Assembly: GCA_047602185.1 (NCBI GenBank)
Contig: JASGHY010000001.1
Coordinates: forward strand, 5,890,001-5,954,000
Length of the DNA: 64,000 nucleotides
Direction of reading: 5' to 3'
Origin: PMP191F sp047602185
GTDB taxonomy: Bacteria > Bacteroidota > Bacteroidia > Chitinophagales > Chitinophagaceae
A program made the position numbers and the translations under genes. Below the pieces are notes generated by a model. That model saw only the letters and a program-made list of their open reading frames with translations. It was not told the origin of the DNA and ran no database searches. This document shows, in pieces, positions 60,545 to 64,000 of this stretch. Position 1 is the first letter of the stretch. The number at the start of each line of letters is the position of its first letter.

Positions 60545-61279
60545 TTATAGATTGAAAAAATAGTGAAACAATGATTTCGGTTTCAGGCTGCCGCTGCCAT
60601 TTCCATTCTGGTTATTGTCTTTGTCTTTCTTCAGGAAAGGACGCAACAGTTTCCATTCGCGGATGCGGTGCAGGCGGTCAAATACTTTTGATTTGCTTTC
60701 AAAAAACTCTTTCGTTTCCTGTGGTGTGTAGTGATCTTTCGGATCATACAGCATCGCTGTACACATACAGTTCTTGCGCTCCTTGCTCATCAATATCTCG
60801 TAGTTCACACAGCTTTTGCAACCAGCCCAGAAGGCATCGTCCTGTGTAAGCTCGGAGTATGTTACCGGCTCGTAGCCCAGTTCGCTGTTGATCTTCATTA
60901 CTGCCAAACCAGTGGTAAGGCCAAAGATCTTTGCATCGGGGTACAAGGTGCGGCTCAGTTCAAATATTTTGCGTTTAATGGCTTTGGCAAGACCACTTTT
61001 GCGGAAGTCGGGTGATACGATAAGGCCTGAGTTGGCAACATATTCGCCGTGGCTCCATGTTTCAATATAGCAGAAGCCGGCCCACACGCCGTTTTCGTTA
61101 AAAGCGATTACTGATTTGCCTTCGCGCATTTTCTGTTGTATATAATCAGGTGAGCGTTTGGCAATACCAGTTCCACGGGCTTTGGCAGAAGCAGCCATTT
61201 CGTCGCAGATGATCTGTGCGAAACCGGAATGAGACTCGTTAGCAATAATTATCTGAAATTGTGGTTGTATTGTGTTCAT
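60545..61279 (-). CDS. GNAT acyltransferase, probable glutamate N-acyltransferase of the arginine pathway
   Basis: 244 residues from ATG 61279 (MNTIQPQFQIIIANESHSGF). The GNAT fold shows VIAFNENGVWAGFCYIETW, then VANSGLIVSPDFRKSGLAKA with the acyl-CoA loop, and LTTGLAVMKINSELGYEPVT. A Cys-bearing region, WAGCKSCVNYEIL then KERKNCMCTAML, and a basic tail follow. As first gene of an operon that otherwise lacks an argA or argJ, it most likely makes N-acetyl- or N-succinylglutamate. The acyl donor is not readable from sequence. Confidence 0.82.
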   Translation of the reverse strand: MNTIQPQFQIIIANESHSGFAQIICDEMAASAKARGTGIAKRSPDYIQQKMREGKSVIAFNENGVWAGFCYIETWSHGEYVANSGLIVSPDFRKSGLAKAIKRKIFELSRTLYPDAKIFGLTTGLAVMKINSELGYEPVTYSELTQDDAFWAGCKSCVNYEILMSKERKNCMCTAMLYDPKDHYTPQETKEFFESKSKVFDRLHRIREWKLLRPFLKKDKDNNQNGNGSGSLKPKSLFHYFFNL

Positions 61280-61739
61280 TGGTGTAACAAGCTGAAAATG
61301 TAAATAATGCAACTCTGAGAGCTACAGATGATACATAAAATCTATACCGGGCAGGTATGATTTATGTAAACACAGAAACCTTATGGTAAAATGAGTATCA
61401 ACGTCGTACCCTAACGGGGACCGGGCGACAAACAAAAACTGCACGAAGCTGTACAGGAAAAACCCCACGCACTATAGCCTCCGCACAGGCGGAAACGTCA
61501 GCGAGCATTATGGTGAGATTTTTTTGCATTTTTCTCTTAAATGGGCTTTAAACTCAAATGGTTTTACACCGCAAAGAAACTACTTTTTTAATATGATGGG
61601 GCTTTTTTTATTGTAAAATTTTAGTGAAGATTAGTACAGGATGGCTTGAGGGCCAGATGGTTTGACTGTTGGGGCCGTGGGCATTATAACCATCAAACAG
61701 TCTAGCAATCAAACAATCAGGCAACGAGTGGTCTGGCTA
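61280..61739. promoter_or_regulatory. Arginine operon leader / 460-bp gap
   Basis: It holds the leftward promoter of the arg operon and the 3' side of the hydrolase gene. Bases 61405-61530 are GC-rich, unlike their surroundings, with short inverted pairs (for example CCGCACAGGCGG region near 61482-61493). This could be a structured leader RNA or a dispersed element. No ARG-box-like palindrome and no good TAnnTTTG box were found. Bases 61640-61720 repeat 'caatcaaacaatcaggcaa' type words. Confidence 0.35.
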
Positions 61740-62600
61740 TTATTGTGCTTCCTCTGCAACTCCACCAGCCGCTTTCACCAGGATATTGCGAACTACTGTT
61801 TCGTGCCTGAAACGAATGAGGTGCCCGGCATCGGGGATGTAAATGAAGTCGGCATTCTTTCCTGCGAGGTGCTTTCTGGCAAAATCAAGATTGGCGGGAT
61901 TTACAATTTTATCAGCGCCGCCCTGCACCACCGTAACTGGGAGCTGAAGGCTATCCCATACAGGCATCAGCTTGCGCAGTTCTGCAATGTGTGCATATTT
62001 TTCATCGGTAGCATGGTTGATATAGCGGGGCAGAAAAAGCTTTACAAAAGGACTGCGGCCAAGTGGATTGAACCACCAGAACTTCTCAATATCCGGGTCC
62101 ATAGCAGGCGCCAGCATTACCAGGTGATGAAAAGACTGGGGATAGCGTGCGGCAATAGCAGCAGCAATAGGGCCGCCATAGGAGCTACCCAATACCACAC
62201 CCGTGCTTTTGGAGCGGTTGATACGCAAGGCTTCATGAATGGCTACTGCCTGCCTGTCGATAGAAGTAACCGCTTTCTTTTTCCCGTTGAAAGTTGATCT
62301 GTGATAACCGGGCCTGTCCACCGAAATGATGTGATAGTGCTGCTGTAATACTGAGTCATCCATCAGGCTGCGGTTGCCATACCAGGCACCGGGGGCGCCG
62401 TGGATCAGTAGCAAAGGGGGTAATGTATCTGCGCCGGTAGCTGCGCAAAAAAGGGATACAGAATCATTCTGGATAGTAAAGTAAACAGGCTTTACAGGTT
62501 TGTCTTTGTAATACTCCCTGATCTGTTTATCGCTCATGGCAAAGCGGTTAAAACAGCCTGTTAAGCAAAACCCGGTCAATATCAGCAATAGCCAGCGCAT
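61740..62600 (-). CDS. Alpha/beta-hydrolase lipoprotein
   Basis: 286 residues from ATG 62600. Lipoprotein signal MRWLLLILTGFCLTGCFNRF with a good lipobox (LTGC). The hydrolase core has LLLIHGAPGAWYGNRSLMDD, ISVDRPGYHRS, nucleophile Ser in VLGSSYGGPIAAAIA, the acid Asp near VVQGGADKIVNP and His in IPDAGHLIRF. The substrate is unknown. It stands alone upstream of the GGGP synthase-like gene's end region, 129 bases from it. Confidence 0.85.
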   Translation of the reverse strand: MRWLLLILTGFCLTGCFNRFAMSDKQIREYYKDKPVKPVYFTIQNDSVSLFCAATGADTLPPLLLIHGAPGAWYGNRSLMDDSVLQQHYHIISVDRPGYHRSTFNGKKKAVTSIDRQAVAIHEALRINRSKSTGVVLGSSYGGPIAAAIAARYPQSFHHLVMLAPAMDPDIEKFWWFNPLGRSPFVKLFLPRYINHATDEKYAHIAELRKLMPVWDSLQLPVTVVQGGADKIVNPANLDFARKHLAGKNADFIYIPDAGHLIRFRHETVVRNILVKAAGGVAEEAQ

Positions 62601-62729
62601 GTTTAAAATTAACAGTGATTGCATTGTCTGGTTAAAGACTTACAAAAATTTAACAACCTGGTATTTAGTAAAAATAACAGACCAGGCGCTTTGGGAGCGC
62701 TCTGTAACAACAAAAGGATAATGGGGGGC

Positions 62730-63485
62730 TTAAGAAAGTGCCGGAACGGAATGTATAGCAGCGCTCATTTCTTTAATAAGCGAAGCGTCTTTTTCAATAG
62801 CATTGCCTATTACAATAACATCGGCACCGGCTTTGCAATTGCGGTATGCTTTTTCAGGATCGGTAATACCGCCACCTATTACCAGGGGGGCTTCAATTAC
62901 CTGCGATACCTTTTCTATCATGCCTTCAGTAATGGCACGTTTGGCGCCACTGCCTGCATCCATATAGATCAGCTTCATGCCCAGCATTTCACCGGCCATA
63001 GCGGTACACATGGCAATTTCATTCTTATCGGCCGGAATAGGGGCCGCATTGCTGATATAAGATACTGTAGTAGGGGCGCCACCATCCACCACCATATAAC
63101 CGGTGGAAATGATCTCCAGTCCGCTCTGTTTTACAAAAGGGGCGGAAATTACATGCTGGCCTATCAGCAATTCGGGATTACGACCCGAAATAAGCGACAG
63201 GTACAGCAATGCGTCTGCATAAGGTGTTATCTGCGAAGGACTTCCGGGAAACAGTATCACGGGTATATCGCAGCTCTTCTTTGCCTGTTGCACCACTTCA
63301 TCCAACTTGTTGCTGATAACCAGGCTACCACCTACAAACAGGTAGTCTACTTTCGCATCAACAGCCAGTGTCAGCAACTCATCCATCTTTTTCACCGTAA
63401 TCTTGTCAGGATCTACCAGTACAGCAAATGACTTCTGACCTTTCGATTTGTGGTGAAGCAGTGATTGATAAATACGATTCTTCAT
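62730..63485 (-). CDS. Geranylgeranyl-/heptaprenylglyceryl phosphate synthase family protein
   Basis: 251 residues from ATG 63485 (MKNRIYQSLLHHKSKGQKSF). A TIM-barrel prenyltransferase that links a polyprenyl diphosphate to sn-glycerol-1-phosphate. Motifs are FAVLVDPDKITVKKMDEL, LFVGGSLVISNKLDEVV, ILFPGSPSQITPYADALLYL, IYMDAGSGAKRAI, LVIGGGITDPEKAYRNCKAG and ADVIVIGNAIEKD. The family is common in Bacteroidota; chain length and role there are not clear. A 57-codon upstream extension (to 63656) is rejected, because the family start is at MKNRIYQ. Confidence 0.9.
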   Translation of the reverse strand: MKNRIYQSLLHHKSKGQKSFAVLVDPDKITVKKMDELLTLAVDAKVDYLFVGGSLVISNKLDEVVQQAKKSCDIPVILFPGSPSQITPYADALLYLSLISGRNPELLIGQHVISAPFVKQSGLEIISTGYMVVDGGAPTTVSYISNAAPIPADKNEIAMCTAMAGEMLGMKLIYMDAGSGAKRAITEGMIEKVSQVIEAPLVIGGGITDPEKAYRNCKAGADVIVIGNAIEKDASLIKEMSAAIHSVPALS

Positions 63486-64000
63486 GCATGGCCTATTGGT
63501 AGTATTGCAAAAATGCGAAAAGTTTTTGGGTTTCATGCAGTTAATTCCACACGTAAAAAACCTTATAAACCTACGTAACTGATTGATTAGGGGATGTAAG
63601 GGTATAAAATCGCCGTATTGTAGCAATATATCTACGAACCTTTCAATAATCCTCAATGTGGTTTTGTAGCCAGGTTACAGGATGCTGGTTGCCGGATACC
63701 AGTTACCAGTTGCCGGGTGAAGTTCAAACCTGGGTTTCTCCTTCAGACTTCCTGTATTCACCCTTCTTTATTCCCCATTTCTAATTCCTAATTCCTCATT
63801 TTCCCCTCGCCCTAAAGGACGAGGCAATCTTTTTTAGATACAATTGCCAGGCAAACAACATTACCCACAGGCTAAAGCCGGGAATACAAGGCGTGACACG
63901 GTTGCAGCATCCTGCTACATATCGGACAACATACTTATAACCGTGCCACGCCTTCCCCTGCTCCGCGTTCAGCATTAAGCGCTCCGCGTTTGGCCTTTCT
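63486..64000. repeat. Terminal gap with dispersed repeats
   Basis: Bases 63660-63720 carry 'ggatgctggttgccggatac' words of the family at 13440. 63770-63810 has 'ttcctaattcctcattttcc' words. Then come the hairpins CTCGCCCTAAAGGACGAGG (63806-63824) and a 16-base stem, 63888-63903 with 63939-63954, and 'cgctccgcgtt' words. No gene is visible up to the window end. Confidence 0.65.

Overview
The window comes from a member of the Bacteroidota, most likely the family Chitinophagaceae (inference). Several things point there. Promoters carry TAnnTTTG -7 boxes and Shine-Dalgarno sequences are mostly absent. The protein set includes DUF3078-type barrels, a Pr6Pr-type membrane protein, a DksA-like protein with a histone-like tail, a DPP-IV-type S9 peptidase, a GGGP/HepGP synthase and an N-succinylornithine-type transcarbamylase. 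It is ordinary chromosome: no prophage, insertion sequence, CRISPR array, rRNA or tRNA was found.

Layout. 1-5.1 kb: 5' part of alaS, divergent M23 peptidase, AraC-type regulator, small Cys-containing protein. 5.1-6.4 kb: five copies of a ~234-bp repeat. 6.4-13.4 kb: membrane protein, NarL-type two-component pair, 1131-residue surface lipoprotein. 13.4-15.3 kb: repeat-rich gap and an ORF whose 3' half is repeat-derived. 15.4-26.9 kb: every step from glutamyl-tRNA to protoheme (hemA-hemC-hemD-hemE-hydrolase-hemF-four-helix gene-hemB-hemL leftward; hemH and hemJ rightward). 28-45 kb: housekeeping genes (ileS, dksA-like, S9 peptidase, MsbA-like ABC, rbfA, LolE-like permease, half transketolase, MraY/WecA-like transferase, frr, ppk2, mscL, DUF3078, scpA). 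45-52 kb: L,D-transpeptidase-like protein, dxs, LytS/LytR pair, M28 peptidase and two small Cys-rich peptides with double-Gly-like leaders. 52-61.3 kb: a full arginine operon (argA-like, argG, argC, four-helix gene, argD, argF', argB, argE, argH, leftward). 61.7-63.5 kb: lipoprotein hydrolase and GGGP/HepGP synthase, then repeats to the end.

The most unusual layer is the repeats. Several dispersed families are built from permuted 8-12-base words and often lie as imperfect inverted pairs between genes of one operon. Two such pairs enclose four-helix-bundle (S23/IVP-type) genes, one inside the heme operon and one inside the arginine operon. In both cases the repeat supplies the stop codon. This is the layout of 23S rRNA intervening sequences, here placed in mRNA-coding operons. 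One repeat copy is inserted in frame inside hemC. A ~250-bp inverted repeat brackets the heme genes. A ~130-bp MITE-like element occurs twice, plus a half copy.

All functional calls are from reading the translations by eye; no database search was possible.
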